Shown: in pieces, positions 9,111-19,630 of the stretch
Position numbering within the stretch: position 1 is the first letter of the stretch
Layout: each line of letters begins with the position of its first letter
Program-made: the position numbers and the translations under genes
Source: Saccoglossus kowalevskii
Taxonomy: Eukaryota; Hemichordata; Enteropneusta; Harrimaniidae
NCBI RefSeq assembly: GCF_000003605.2
Contig: NW_003140064.1
Coordinates: 1 to 20,310, forward strand
Reading direction: 5' to 3'
DNA: 20,310 nt
The notes under the pieces: generated by a model
Seen by the model: the letters and a program-made list of their open reading frames with translations, nothing else
The model's database searches: none
Told to the model about the DNA's origin: nothing

Positions 9111-11185
9111 CTTGTAGCTCAATGGTTTGCCTAGGTTATGTTGGCCTGGGAGGTGACATCCAGTCATCCCTTCAGTGTAGTACACTTGCAGCTTATTGGT
9201 TTGCCTAGGTTATGTTGGCCTGGGAGGTGACATCCACTCATCCCTTCACTGTAGTACACTTGCAGCTCAATGGTTTGCCTAGGTTATGTTGGCCTGGGAG
9301 GTGACATCCACTCATCCCTTCACTGCAGTACACTTGCAACTCATTGGTTTGCTTAGGTTATGTTGGCCTGGGAGGTGACACCCACTCATCCCTTCACTGT
9401 AGTATACTTGCAGTTCATTGGTTTGCCTAGGTTATGTTGGCCTGGGAGGTGACATCCAGTCATCCCTTCAGTGTACTAGTACACTTGCAGCTTATTGGTT
9501 TGCCTAGGTTATGTTGGCCTGGGAGGTGACATCCACTCATCCCTTCACTGTAGTACACTTGCAGCTCAATGGTTTGTCTAGGTTATGTTGGCCTGGGAGG
9601 TGACATCCACTCATCCCTTCACTGCAGTACACTTGCAACTCATTGGTTTGCTTAGGTTATGTTGGCCTGGGAGGTGACATCCACTCATCCCTTCACTGTA
9701 GTACACTTGCAGTTCATTGGTTTGCCTAGGTTATGTTGGCCTGGGAGGGGACATCCACTCATCCTTTCAGTGTAGTACACTTGCAGTTCATTGGTTTTTC
9801 TAGGTTATGTTGGCCTGGGAGGTGACACCCACTCATCCCTTCACTGTAGTATACTTGCAACTCATTGGTTTTCCTAGGTATGTTGGCCTGGGAGGTGACA
9901 TCCACTAATCCCTTCACTGCAGTACATGTGCAACTCAATGGTTTGCCTAGGTTATGTTGGCCTGGGAGGTGACATTCACTCATCCCTTCACTGTAATATA
10001 CTTGCAGCTCATTGGTTTTCCTAGGTTATGTTGGCCTGGGAGGTGACACCCACTCATCCCTTCACTGTAGTACACTTGCAGCTCACTCGTTTGCCTAGGT
10101 TATGTTGGCCTGGGAGGTGACATCCACTCATCCCTTCACTGTAGTACACTTGCAGCTCATTGGTTTTCCTAGGTTATGTTGGCCTGGGAGGTGACATCCA
10201 GTCATCTCTTCACTGTAGTACACTTGCAACTCATTGGTTTGCCTAGGTTATGTTGGCCTGGGAGGTGACATCCACTCATCCCTTCACTGTAGTACACTTG
10301 CAACTCATTGGTTTTCCTAGGTTATGTTGGCGTGGTAGGTGACATCCACTCATCCCTTTCACTGTAGTATACTTGCAGCTCATTGGTTTTCCTAGGTATG
10401 TTGGCCTGGGAGGTGACATCCAGTCATCCCTTCAGTGTAGTAGTACACTTGCAGCTTATTGGTTTGCCTAGGTTATGTTGGCCTGGGAGGTGACACCCAC
10501 TCATCCCTTCACTGTAGTACACTTGCAGCTCAATGGTTTGCCTAGGTTATGTTGGCCTGGGAGGTGACATCCAGTCATCCCTTCAGTGTAGTACACTTGC
10601 AGCTCATTGGTTTGCCTAGGTTATGTTGGCCTGGGAGGTGACATCCACTCATCCCTTCACTGTAGTATACTTGCAGCTCAATGGTTTGCCTAGGTTATGT
10701 TGGCCTGGGAGGTGACATCCACTCATCCCTTCACTGTAGTACACTTGCAGTTCATTGGTTTGCCTAGGTTATGTTGGCCTGGGAGGGGACATCCACTCAT
10801 CCTTTCAGTGTAGTACACTTGCAGTTCATTGGTTTTCCTAGGTATGTTGGCCTGGGAGGTGACATCCACTAATCCCTTCACTGCAGTACACTTGCAACTC
10901 AATGGTTTGCCTAGGTTATGTTGGCCTGGGAGGTGACATTCACTCATCCCTTCACTGTAATATACTTGCAGCTTATTGGTTTTCCTAGGTTATGTTGGCC
11001 TGGGAGGTGACACCCACTCATCCCTTCACTGTAGTACACTTGCAGTTCATTGGTTTGCCTAGGTTATGTTGGCCTGGTAGGTGACATCCACTCATCCCTT
11101 CACTGTAGTATACTTGCAGCTCATTGGTTTTCCTAGGTATGTTGGCCTGGGAGGTGACATCCACTCATCCCTTTACTGTAGTACA
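9111..11185 (+). repeat. 28-monomer higher-order repeat, unit 2 (2075 bp)
   Basis: Starts with GTAGCTCAATGG and repeats the first 15 monomers of unit 1 almost without change; one private difference is CATGTGCAACTC at 9924-9935. The second half (10223-11185) has a different order. It includes a GGCGTGGTAGG monomer (10297), a GTAGTAGTACA tail (ending 10447), a second GAGGGG monomer (10744) and a hybrid monomer (10818). The unit is again 28 monomers long. Equal length with a different second half points to internal exchange after duplication, or to coincidence. Confidence 0.85.
10744..10964 (+). repeat. Shortened GAGGGG block with hybrid monomer (one monomer deleted)
   Basis: In full copies the order is GAGGGG, TTTTTCTAGG, ACTAATCC, ATTCACTC (four monomers). 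Here there are three. The monomer at 10818-10890 has the GCAGTTC head of the TTTTTCTAGG subtype joined to the CTAGGTATG and ACTAATCC parts of the next subtype. This is the exact outcome of deleting one monomer in register, with the breakpoint between the head and about monomer position 18. Confidence 0.85.
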
Positions 11186-12075
11186 CTTGTAGCTCAATAG
11201 TTTGCCTAGGTTATGTTGGCCTGGGAGGTGACATCCAGTCATCCCTTCAGTGTAGTACACTTGCAGCTTATTGGTTTGCCTAGGTTATGTTGGCCTGGGA
11301 GGTGACATCCACTCATCCCTTCACTGTAGTACACTTGCAGCTCAATGGTTTGCCTAGGTTATGTTGGCCTGGGAGGTGACATCCACTCATCCCTTCACTG
11401 CAGTACACTTGCAACTCATTGGTTTGCTTAGGTTATGTTGGCCTGGGAGGTGACACCCACTCATCCCTTCACTGTAGTATACTTGCAGTTCATTGGTTTG
11501 CCTAGGATATGTTGGCCTGGGAGGTGACATCCAGTCATCCCTTCAGTGTACTAGTACACTTGCAACTTATTGGTTTGCCTAGGTTATGTTGGCCTGGGAG
11601 GTGACATCCACTCATCCCTTCACTGTAGTACACTTGCAGCTCAATGGTTTGTCTAGGTTATGTTGGCCTGGGAGGTGACATCCACTCATCCCTTCACTGC
11701 AGTACACTTGCAACTCATTGGTTTGCTTAGGTTATGTTGGCCTGGGAGGTGACATCCACTCATCCCTTCACTGTAGTACACTTGCAGTTCATTGGTTTGC
11801 CTAGGTTATGTTGGCCTGGGAGGGGACATCCACTCATCCTTTCAGTGTAGTACACTTGCAGTTCATTGGTTTTTCTAGGTTATGTTGGCCTGGGAGGTGA
11901 CACCCACTCATCCCTTCACTGTAGTATACTTGCAACTCATTGGTTTTCCTAGGTATGTTGGCCTGGGAGGTGACATCCACTAATCCCTTCACTGCAGTAC
12001 ACTTGCAACTCAATGGTTTGCCTAGGTTATGTTGGCCTGGAAGGTGACATTCACTCATCCCTTCACTGTAATATA
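11186..12075 (+). repeat. Partial higher-order repeat, unit 3 (first 12 monomers)
   Basis: The twelve monomers from 11186 to 12075 match the first twelve of units 1 and 2 in order. Private changes include CAATAG for CAATGG (11186), AGGATATG (11482), GCAACTTATTGG (11559) and GGAAGG (12002). After 12075 the order departs: a TTTGCCTAGG monomer with a GTAATATA tail follows instead of TTTTCCTAGG. GCAACTTATTGG after the TACTAGTA monomer is shared with 15044, and with 2226. Confidence 0.87.
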
Positions 12076-12296
12076 CTTGCAGCTCATTGGTTTGCCTAGG
12101 TTATGTTGGCCTGGGAGGTGACATCCACTCATCCCTTCACTGTAATATACTTGCAGCTTATTGGTTTTCCTAGGTTATGTTGGCCTGGGAGGTGACACCC
12201 ACTCATCCCTTCACTGTAGTACACTTGTAGCTCATTGGTTTTCCTAGGTATGTTGGCCTGGGAGGTGACACCCACTCATCCTTTCACTGTAGTACA

Positions 12297-13704
12297 CTTG
12301 CAGCTCAATGGTTTGCCTAGGTTATGTTGGCCTGGGAGGTGACATCCAGTCATCCCTTCAATGTAGTACACTTGCAGCTTATTGGTTTGCCTAGGTTATG
12401 TTGGCCTGGGAGGTGACATCCACTCATCCCTTCACTGTAGTACACTTGCAGCTCAATGGTTTGCCTAGGTTATGTTGGCCTGGGAGGTGACATCCACTCA
12501 TCCCTTCACTGCAGTACACTTGCAACTCATTGGTTTGCTTAGGTTATGTTGGCCTGGGAGGTGACACCCACTCATCCCTACACTGTAGTATACTTGCAGT
12601 TCATTGGTTTGCCTAGGTTATGTTGGCCTGGGAGGTGACATCCAGTCATCCCTTCAGTGTACTAGTACACTTGCAGCTTATTGGTTTGCCTAGGTTATGT
12701 TGGCCTGGGAGGTGACATCCACTCATCCCTTCACTGTAGTACACTTGCAGCTCAATGGTTTGCCTAGGTTATGTTGGCCTGGGAGGTGACATCCACTCAT
12801 CCCTTCACTGCAGTACACTTGCAACTCATTGGTTTGCTTCGGTTATGTTGGCCTGGGAGGTGACATCCACTCATCCCTTCACTGTAGTACACTTGCAGCT
12901 CAATGGTTTGCCTAGGTTATGTTGGCCTGGGAGGTGACATCCACTCATCCCTTCACTGCAGTACACTTGCAACTCATTGGTTTGCTTCGGTTATGTTGGC
13001 CTGGGAGGTGACATCCACTCATCCCTTCACTGTAGTACACTTGCAGCTCAATGGTTTGCCTAGGTTATGTTGGCTTGGGAGGTGACATCCACTCATCCCT
13101 TCACTGCAGTACACTTGCAACTCATTGGTTTGCTTCGGTTATGTTGGCCTGGGAGGTGACACCCACTCATCCCTTCACTTGTAGTATACTTGCAGTTCAT
13201 TGGTTTGCCTAGGTTATGTTGGCCTGGGAGGTGACATCCAGTCATCCCTTCAGTGTAGTACACTTGCAGCTTATTGGTTTGCCTAGGTTATGTTGGCCTG
13301 GGAGGTGACATCCACTCATCCCTTCACTGTAGTACACTTGCAGTTCATTGGTTTGCCTAGGTTATGTTGGCCTGGGAGGGGACATCCACTCATCCTTTCC
13401 GTGTAGTACACTTGCAGTTCATTGGTTTTTCTAGGTTATGTTGGCCTGGGAGGTGACACCCACTCATCCCTTCACTGTAGTATACTTGCAACTCATTGGT
13501 TTTTCTGGGTTATGTTGGCCTGGGAGGTGACATCCACTCATCCCTTCACTGTAGTACACTTGCAGTTCATTGGTTTGCCTAGGTTATGTTGGCCTGGTAG
13601 TGACATCCACTCATCCCTTCACTGTAGTATACTTGCAGCTCATTGGTTTTCCTAGGTATGTTGGCCTGGGAGGTGACACCCACTCATCCCTTCACTGTAG
13701 TACA
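12297..13704 (+). repeat. 19-monomer segment, copy 1, containing block Z
   Basis: Starts with an AATGG / CCAGTC monomer ending CAATGTAG. It runs through GCTTATTGG, AATGG, GCTTAGG with CCCTACACTG, TACTAGTA (12593) and GCTTATTGG into the TTCGG alternation (12744-13188), then the TTTCCGTG monomer (13337), TTTTTCTAGG (13411) and TTTTTCTGGG (13485), a GGTAGTGAC monomer (13559) and a CTAGGTATG monomer (13632). The same start recurs at 13705, 1408 bp or 19 monomers later. Confidence 0.86.
12744..13188 (+). repeat. Expanded dimer: AATGG + TTCGG, three copies
   Basis: Three successive 148-bp pairs, each an AATGG monomer followed by a GCTTCGG monomer, start at 12744, 12892 and 13040. The third has the GGCTTGGG variant and the CACTTGTAG tail. 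Block Z has only two such pairs at 1037, 14152 and 19631. The extra pair here is the first or second, which are alike at their diagnostic positions. This is copy-number variation of a dimer inside a higher-order block. Confidence 0.88.
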
Positions 13705-14818
13705 CTTGCAGCTCAATGGTTTGCCTAGGTTATGTTGGCCTGGGAGGTGACATCCAGTCATCCCTTCAATGTAGTACACTTGCAGCTTATTGGTTTGCAT
13801 AGGTTATGTTGGCCTGGGAGGTGACATCCACTCATCCCTTCACTGTAGTACACTTGCAGCTCAATGGTTTGCCTAGGTTATGTTGGCCTGGGAGGTGACA
13901 TCCACTCATCCCTTCACTGCAGTACACTTGCAACTCATTGGTTTGCTTAGGTTATGTTGGCCTGGGAGGTGACACCCACTCATCCCTACACTGTAGTATA
14001 CTTGCAGTTCATTGGTTTGCCTAGGTTATGTTGGCCTGGGAGGTGACATCCAGTCATCCCTTCAGTGTACTAGTACACTTGCAGCTTATTGGTTTGCCTA
14101 GGTTATGTTGGCCTGGGAGGTGACATCCACTCATCCCTTCACTGTAGTACACTTGTAGCTCAATGGTTTGCCTAGGTTATGTTGGCCTGGGAGGTGACAT
14201 CCACTCATCCCTTCACTGCAGTACACTTGCAACTCATTGGTTTGCTTCGGTTATGTTGGCCTGGGAGGTGACATCCACTCATCCCTTCACTGTAGTACAC
14301 TTGCAGCTCAATGGTTTGCCTAGGTTATGTTGGCTTGGGAGGTGACATCCACTCATCCCTTCACTGCAGTACACTTGCAACTCATTGGTTTGCTTCGGTT
14401 ATGTTGGCCTGGGAGGTGACACCCACTCATCCCTTCACTTGTAGTATACTTGCAGTTCATTGGTTTGCCTAGGTTATGTTGGCCTGGGAGGTGACATCCA
14501 GTCATCCCTTCAGTGTAGTACACTTGCAGCTTATTGGTTTGCCTAGGTTATGTTGGCCTGGGAGGTGACATCCACTCATCCCTTCACTGTAGTACACTTG
14601 CAGTTCATTGGTTTGCCTAGGTTATGTTGGCCTGGGAGGGGACATCCACTCATCCTTTCCGTGTAGTACACTTGCAGTTCATTGGTTTTTCTAGGTTATG
14701 TTGGCCTGGGAGGTGACACCCACTCATCCCTTCACTGTAGTATACTTGCAACTCATTGGTTTTTCTGGGTTATGTTGGCCTGGGAGGTGACATCCACGCA
14801 TCCCTTCACTGTAGTACA
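13705..14818 (+). repeat. Same segment, copy 2, with one dimer fewer
   Basis: Fifteen monomers. The order follows 12297-13558 from the CAATGTAG-tailed monomer to the TTTTTCTGGG monomer (14745), but with two AATGG + TTCGG pairs instead of three. Private changes are TTTGCATAGG (13779), GTAGCTCAATGG (14152) and CCACGCATCC (14793-14802). At 14819 the order switches to an AATGG / GCAG monomer and then the main higher-order unit, where copy 1 has GGTAGTGAC. Confidence 0.86.
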
Positions 14819-15557
14819 CTTGCAGCTCAATGGTTTGCCTAGGTTATGTTGGCCTGGGAGGTGACATCCACTCATCCCTTCACTGCAGTACACTTGCAAC
14901 TCATTGGTTTGCTTAGGTTATGTTGGCCTGGGAGGTGACACCCACTCATCCCTTCACTGTAGTATACTTGCAGTTCATTGGTTTGCCTAGGTTATGTTGG
15001 CCTGGGAGGTGACATCCAGTCATCCCTTCAGTGTACTAGTACACTTGCAACTTATTGGTTTGCCTAGGTTATGTTGGCCTGGGAGGTGACATCCACTCAT
15101 CCCTTCACTGTAGTACACTTGCAGCTCAATGGTTTGTCTAGGTTATGTTGGCCTGGGAGGTGACATCCACTCATCCCTTCACTGCAGTACACTTGCAACT
15201 CATTGGTTTGCTTAGGTTATGTTGGCCTGGGAGGTGACATCCACTCATCCCTTCACTGTAGTACACTTGCAGTTCATTGGTTTGCCTAGGTTATGTTGGC
15301 CTGGGAGGGGACATCCACTCATCCTTTCAGTGTAGTACAGCAGTTCATTGGTTTTTCTAGGTTATGTTGGCCTGGGAGGTGACACCCACTCATCCCTTCA
15401 CTGTAGTATACTTGCAACTCATTGGTTTTTCTAGGTATGTTGGCCTGGGAGGTGACATCCACTAATCCCTTCACTGCAGTACACTTGCAACTCAATGGTT
15501 TGCCAAGGTTATGTTGGCCTGGAAGGTGACATTCACTCATCCCTTCACTGTAATATA
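14819..15557 (+). repeat. Partial main unit (ten monomers)
   Basis: Monomers from 14819 to 15557 match members 3 to 12 of the 28-monomer unit: AATGG/GCAG, GCTTAGG, TACTAGTA (14967), GCAACTTATTGG, TTTGTCTAGG (15118), GCTTAGG, GAGGGG (15266), TTTTTCTAGG, ACTAATCC, ATTCACTC. The first two members are replaced by the end of block Z. At 15336-15343 the usual TACACTTGCAG reads TACAGCAG, a three-base deletion spanning a monomer boundary. TTTGCCAAGG at 15484 is another private change. Confidence 0.85.
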
Positions 15558-16817
15558 CTTGCAGCTCATTGGTTTTCCTAGGTTATGTTGGCCTGGGAGG
15601 TGACACCCACTCATCCCTTCACTGTAGTACACTTGCAGCTCACTCGTTTGCCTAGGTTATGTTGGCCTGGGAGGTGACATCCACTCATCCCTTCACTGTA
15701 GTACACTTGCAGCTCATTGGTTTTCCTAGGTTATGTTGGCCTGGGAGGTGACATCCAGTCATCTCTTCACTGTAGTACACTTGCAACTCATTGGTTTGCC
15801 TAGGTTATGTTGGCCTGGGAGGTGACATCCACTCATCCCTTCACTGTAGTACACTTGCAACTCATTGGTTTTCCTAGGTTATGTTGGCCTGGGAGGTGAC
15901 ATCCACTCATCCCTTCACTGTAGTATACTTGCAACTCATTGGTTTTTCTAGGTTATGTTGGCCTGGGAGGTGACATCCACTCATCCCTTCACTGTAATAT
16001 ACTTGCAGCTCCTTGGTTTGCCTAGGTTATGTTGGCCTGGGAGGTGACACCCACTCATCCCTTCACTGTAGTATACTTGCAGCTCATTGGTTTTCCTAGG
16101 TATGTTGGCCTGGGAGGTGACATCCAGTCATCCCTTCAGTGTAGTACACTTGCAGCTTATTGGTTTGCCTAGGTTATGTTGGCCTGGGAGGTGACACCCA
16201 CTCATCCCTTCACTGTAGTACACTTGCAGTTCATTGGTTTGCCTAGGTTATGTTGGCCTGGTAGGTGACATCCACTCATCCCTTCACTGTAGTATACTTG
16301 CAGCTCATTGGTTTTCCTAGGTATGTTGGCCTGGGAGGTGACACCCACTCATCCCTTCACTGTAGTACACTTGCAGCTCAATGGTTTGCCTAGGTTATGT
16401 TGGCCTGGGAGGTGACATCCAGTCATCCCTTCAGTGTAGTACACTTGCAGCTTATTGGTTTGCCTAGGTTATGTTGGCCTGGGAGGTGACATCCACTCAT
16501 CCCTTCACTGTAGTACACTTGCAGCTCAATGGTTTGCCTAGGTTATGTTGGGCCTGGGAGGTGACATCCACTCATCCTTTCACTGCAGTACACTTGCAAC
16601 TCATTGGTTTGCTTAGGTTATGTTGGCCTGGGAGGTGACACCCACTCATCCCTTCACTGTAGTATACTTGCAGTTCATTGGTTTGCCTAGGTTATGTTGG
16701 CCTGGGAGGTGACATCCAGTCATCCCTTCAGTGTACTAGTACACTTGCAGCTTATTGGTTTGCCTAGGTTATGTTGGCCTGGGAGGTGACATCCACTCAT
16801 CCCTTCACTGTAGTACA
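15558..16817 (+). repeat. 17-monomer block, copy 1
   Basis: Starts TTTTCCTAGG (15558), ACTCG (15632), CATCTCTTC (15706), three GCAACTC monomers, CTCCTTGG (16002), CTAGGTATG (16076), GCTTATTGG, GGTAGG (16223), CTAGGTATG (16297), AATGG/CCAGTC (16370), GCTTATTGG, AATGG, GCTTAGG, TACTAGTA (16667) and GCTTATTGG (16744). The same seventeen subtypes in the same order occur at 18370-19630, 2812 bp or 38 monomers downstream. A private insertion, TTGGGCCTGGG, lies at about 16547. Confidence 0.86.
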
Positions 16818-17113
16818 CTTGCAGCTCAATGGTTTGTCTAGGTTATGTTGGCCTGGGAGGTGACATCCACTCATCCCTTCACTGCAGTACACTTGCAACT
16901 CATTGGTTTGCTTAGGTTATGTTGGCCTGGGAGGTGACATCCACTCATCCCTTCACTGTAGTACACTTGCAGTTCATTGGTTTGCCTAGGTTATGTTGGC
17001 CTGGGAGGGGACATCCACTAATCCCTTCACTGCAGTACACTTGCAACTCAATGGTTTGCCTAGGTTATGTTGGCCTGGGAGGTGACATTCACTCATCCCT
17101 TCACTGTAATATA
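16370..17113 (+). repeat. Partial main unit with two monomers deleted
   Basis: Members 1 to 8 of the main unit (16370-16965, with AATGG instead of GTAGCTC in the first) are followed by a single hybrid monomer at 16966-17039 and then the ATTCACTC monomer (17040). The hybrid has the GCAGTTC head and GAGGGGACATCC of one subtype fused to the AATCCCTTCACTGCAG tail of the subtype normally two places later. Two monomer lengths (about 147 bp) are missing in register. This entry overlaps the end of the 17-monomer block because that block ends in the opening of the main unit. Confidence 0.86.
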
Positions 17114-18369
17114 CTTGCAGCTCATTGGTTTTCCTAGGTTATGTTGGCCTGGGAGGTGACACCCACTCATCCCTTCACTGTAGTACACTTGCAGCTCACT
17201 CGTTTGCCTAGGTTATGTTGGCCTGGGAGGTGACATCCACTCATCCCTTCACTGTAGTACACTTGCAGCTCATTGGTTTTCCTAGGTTATGTTGGCCTGG
17301 GAGGTGACATCCAGTCATCTCTTCACTGTAGTACACTTGCAACTCATTGGTTTTGCCTAGGTTATGTTGGCCTGGGAGGTGACATCCACTCATCCCTTCA
17401 CTGTATGTACACTTGCAACTCATTGGTTTGCTTAGGTTATGTTGGCCTGGGAGGTGACATCCACTCATCCCTTCACTGTAGTACACTTGCAGTTCATTGG
17501 TTTGCCTAGGTTATGTTGGCCTGGGAGGTGACATCCACTCATCCCTTCACTGCAGTACACTTACAACTCAATGGTTTGCCTAGGTTATGTTGGCCTGGGA
17601 GGTGACATTCACTCATCCCTTCACTGTAATATACTTGCAGCTTATTGGTTTTCCTAGGTTATGTTGGCCTGGGAGGTGACACCCACTCATCCCTTCACTG
17701 TAGTACACTTGCAGCTCATTGGTTTTCCTAGGTTATGTTGGCCTGGGAGGTGACATCCACTCATCCCTTCACTGTAGTACACTTGCAGCTCAATGGTTTG
17801 CCTAGGTTATGTTGGCCTGGGAGGTGACATCCACTCATCCCTTCACTGTAGTACACTTGCAGTTCATTGGTTTGCCTAGGTTATGTTGGCCTGGGAGGTG
17901 ACATCCACTCATCCCTTCACTGTAGTACACTTGCAGTTCATTGGTTTGCCTAGGTTATGTTGGCCTGGGAGGTGACATCCACTCATCCCTTCACTGCAGT
18001 ACACTTGCAACTCAATGGTTTGCCTAGTTATGTTGGCCTGGAGGTGACATCCACTCATCCCTTCACTGTAGTATACTTGCAGCTCACTGGTTTTCCTAGG
18101 TATGTTGGCCTGGGAGGTGACATCCACTCATCCCTTCAGTGTAGTACACTTGCAGCTTATTGGTTTGCCTAGGTTATGTTGGCCTGGGAGGTGACACCCA
18201 CTCATCCCTTCACTGTAGTACACTTGCAGTTCATTGGTTTGCCTAGGTTATGTTGGCCTGGTAGGTGACATCCACTCATCCCTTCACTGTAGTATACTTG
18301 CAGCTCATTGGTTTTCCTAGGTATGTTGGCCTGGGAGGTGACATTCACTCATCCCTTCACTGTAATATA
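17114..18369 (+). repeat. Mixed-order monomers with a hybrid at the right end
   Basis: Begins TTTTCCTAGG, ACTCG (17188), CATCTCTTC (17262), as after the main unit. It then passes into a run of GCAACTC, GCAGTTC and AATGG monomers not found in this order elsewhere. Private changes: TTTTGCCTAGG and CTGTATGTACA in the 76-bp monomer at 17336, CTTACAACTC at 17560, and CCTAGTTATG with GGCCTGGAGG in the 72-bp monomer at 18004. The last monomer (18297-18369) joins a CTAGGTATG head to an ATTCACTC / GTAATATA tail and leads into the 17-monomer block copy. Confidence 0.8.
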
Positions 18370-19630
18370 CTTGCAGCTCATTGGTTTTCCTAGGTTATGT
18401 TGGCCTGGGAGGTGACACCCACTCATCCCTTCACTGTAGTACACTTGCAGCTCACTCGTTTGCCTAGGTTATGTTGGCCTGGGAGGTGACATCCACTCAT
18501 CCCTTCACTGTAGTACACTTGCAGCTCATTGGTTTTCCTAGGTTATGTTGGCCTGGGAGGTGACATCCAGTCATCTCTTCACTGTAGTACACTTGCAACT
18601 CATTGGTTTGCCTAGGTTATGTTGGCCTGGGAGGTGACATCCACTCATCCCTTCACTGTAGTACACTTGCAACTCATTGGTTTTCCTAGGTTATGTTGGC
18701 CTGGGAGGTGACATCCACTCATCCCTTCACTGTAGTATACTTGCAACTCATTGGTTTTTCTAGGTTATGTTGGCCTGGGAGGTGACATCCACTCATCCCT
18801 TCACTGTAATATACTTGCAGCTCATTGGTTTGCCTAGGTTATGTTGGCCTGGGAGGTGACACCCACTCATCCCTTCACTGTAGTATACTTGCAGCTCATT
18901 GGTTTTCCTAGGTATGTTGGCCTGGGAGGTGACATCCAGTCATCCCTTCAGTGTAGTACACTTGCAGCTTATTGGTTTGCCTAGGTTATGTTGGCCTGGG
19001 AGGTGACACCCACTCATCCCTTCACTGTAGTACACTTGCAGTTCATTGGTTTGCCTAGGTTATGTTGGCCTGGTAGGTGACATCCACTCATCCCTTCACT
19101 GTAGTATACTTGCAGCTCATTGGTTTTCCTAGGTATGTTGGCCTGGGAGGTGACACCCACTCATCCCTTCACTGTAGTACACTTGTAGCTCAATGGTTTG
19201 CCTAGGTTATGTTGGCCTGGGAGGTGACATCCAGTCATCCCTTCAGTGTAGTACACTTGCAGCTTATTGGTTTGCCTAGGTTATGTTGGCCTGGGAGGTG
19301 ACGTCCACTCATCCCTTGACTGTAGTACACTTGCAGCTCAATGGTTTGCCTAGGTTATGTTGGCCTGGGAGGTGACATCCACTCATCCCTTCACTGCAGT
19401 ACACTTGCAACTCATTGGTTTGCTTAGGTTATGTTGGCCTGGGAGGTGACACCCACTCATCCCTTCACTGTAGTATACTTGCAGTTCATTGGTTTGCCTA
19501 GGTTATGTTGGCCTGGGAGGTGACATCCAGTCATCCCTTCAGTGTACTAGTACACTTGCAGCTTATTGGTTTGCCTAGGTTATGTTGGCCTGAGGAGGTG
19601 ACATCCCACTCATCCCTTCACTGTAGTACA
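18370..19630 (+). repeat. 17-monomer block, copy 2
   Basis: Repeats the subtype order of 15558-16817. Differences are GCAGCTCATTGG for CTCCTTGG (18814), GTAGCTCAATGG for GCAGCTCAATGG (19182), ACGTCCACTC with CCCTTGACTG in the monomer at 19256, and two one-base insertions in the monomer at 19555 (TGAGGAGG and ATCCCACTC). After 19630 it continues into block Z, whereas copy 1 continues into the TTTGTCTAGG monomer. Confidence 0.86.

Noticed and set aside
15336-15343. Three-base deletion at a monomer boundary (TACAGCAG)
   Set aside because: A single private change, of no structural consequence and possibly a sequencing error.
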